Of a stretch of 57,028 bases of DNA, positions 56,499 through 57,028 are shown one piece after another. This DNA is from Deltaproteobacteria bacterium. GTDB lineage: Bacteria; Myxococcota; UBA727; VGSZ01. The notes under the pieces are model-generated. The model saw only the letters and a list, made by a program, of their open reading frames with translations. It did not search any database and had not been told where the DNA came from. Every line of letters begins with the position of its first letter. Position 1 is the first letter of the stretch. The translations under genes and the position numbers were made by a program. The DNA is taken from positions 1 to 57,028 of the forward strand of contig JADZDP010000011.1 of the NCBI GenBank assembly GCA_020850995.1, written 5' to 3'.

Positions 56499-57028
56499 GA
56501 CGTCCTTCTCTACTTTCTCTGCCCGGCCGCGCCGAGCACACGGGTTCGGTTCCGCCACGCCCAAAGCGCCGCTTGCTGCGACGCCGACCGCGTTACCGGG
56601 GGTGGCATCTGCCGTCCCGGCACCCCGCGATCCCCGAATACTGGCCCAATGCCTGCGTCCGGGGAGGACGTGTGTGTTGGGGGCGAGCGTCCGATGGACC
56701 GGTGCCGAGTGCCGATGGCCCTGGGCGGGCCGGTCCGAGACGGTGATCGCCCCTCTTGCGAGCGTGTTTTCCGTAGCAGAGCGGTGCCAACGGGGCAAGC
56801 AATGATCGAGGTGATGCACGGAGCGCAGCGGCGCAGCGGAGCCACGGACCCGCTCGCCCCGGTGCCGAGCTTCCATCAACGCCTCAGCGTTTGGCGCTAC
56901 AGCGGAGACCAGTTGTGTTGATCGAGCCCGGCGCAGGGACTTGCCAGGAGCCCAAGGAGTACCGCAGCCGCGTACCTCGTGGTACGCGGCGAGGACACGA
57001 CGCAGGGATCGTGGCAAGGACCAAGCCC
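56499..57028. other. Region upstream of rpsB, 530 bases
   Basis: No convincing gene was found. A perfect 10-base stem GCCGCGTACC-TCGT-GGTACGCGGC (56967-56990) lies near the right edge. It is enclosed by weaker complementary stretches TTGCCA (56941-56946) and TGGCAA (57012-57017). It could be a structured RNA or an upstream gene's terminator. The rpsB promoter and leader should lie here, but no sigma-70 pair stands out. Confidence 0.4.

Overview
The window is a high-GC bacterial chromosome segment. FHA, PEGA, DUF4388-type and J-domain-like proteins, a cysteine-rich subtilisin lipoprotein and a Ser/Thr-kinase-like membrane protein point to the Myxococcota or a close relative. That assignment is inference; no marker gene was compared.

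It has two parts. Positions 1 to about 41,270 are an accessory island. Positions 41,480 to 57,028 are ordinary chromosomal backbone: an ECF sigma/anti-sigma pair, FHA, TPR and PEGA proteins, PriA, a large REC/coiled-coil/J-like protein, a subtilisin lipoprotein, and ribosomal protein S2. The junction is a tRNA-Pro(UGG) gene at 41274-41350, next to a tyrosine integrase (39944-41221) and a cluster of short repeats that look like integrase binding sites. No second attachment site was seen, so the far end of the element is probably outside the window.

Island, left to right. 1-2.6 kb: the end of a DUF2779 nuclease, a PPP-type phosphatase and a small protein. 2.7-5.6 kb: a minus-strand trio of a truncated ClpP-like protein, an unknown protein and a PcfJ-like protein. 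5.8-6.4 kb: a HigBA-type toxin-antitoxin pair with a clear promoter and operator. 6.4-7.7 kb: a PD-(D/E)XK protein whose start is preceded by a run of 12 G/C. 7.8-8.4 kb: a decayed, internally deleted copy of the SNF2 gene found at 14.6-18.5 kb. 8.6-14.5 kb: a DnaB-like protein without a working Walker A, a dual-specificity-like phosphatase, a tandem AAA+ ATPase, and a coupled PD-(D/E)XK nuclease plus partner. 18.8-23.5 kb: a PLD-nuclease/SF2-helicase fusion divergent from a 610-residue unknown. 23.9-26.8 kb: a tightly coupled ParB / M23 peptidase / unknown 'X' operon.

From 26 to 39.5 kb the DNA is a mosaic. Two copies of the X / helix-turn-helix intergenic locus lie in direct orientation about 12.7 kb apart, and a third partial copy of its HTH half lies between them. 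One outer copy has a whole X and a broken HTH gene; the other has a broken X and the HTH gene plus integrase. Between them are a Tat-type amidohydrolase, an IS256-family element inserted in an IS66 remnant, and a minus-strand operon at 31.0-38.3 kb. This operon encodes an ECF sigma factor, a kinase-like protein with one membrane span and a large predicted extracytoplasmic beta-propeller, a small unknown, a lipoprotein, two secreted unknowns and an M23 peptidase. Most genes overlap by four bases, which suggests a dedicated envelope-signalling system. It is the best candidate here for an undescribed system.
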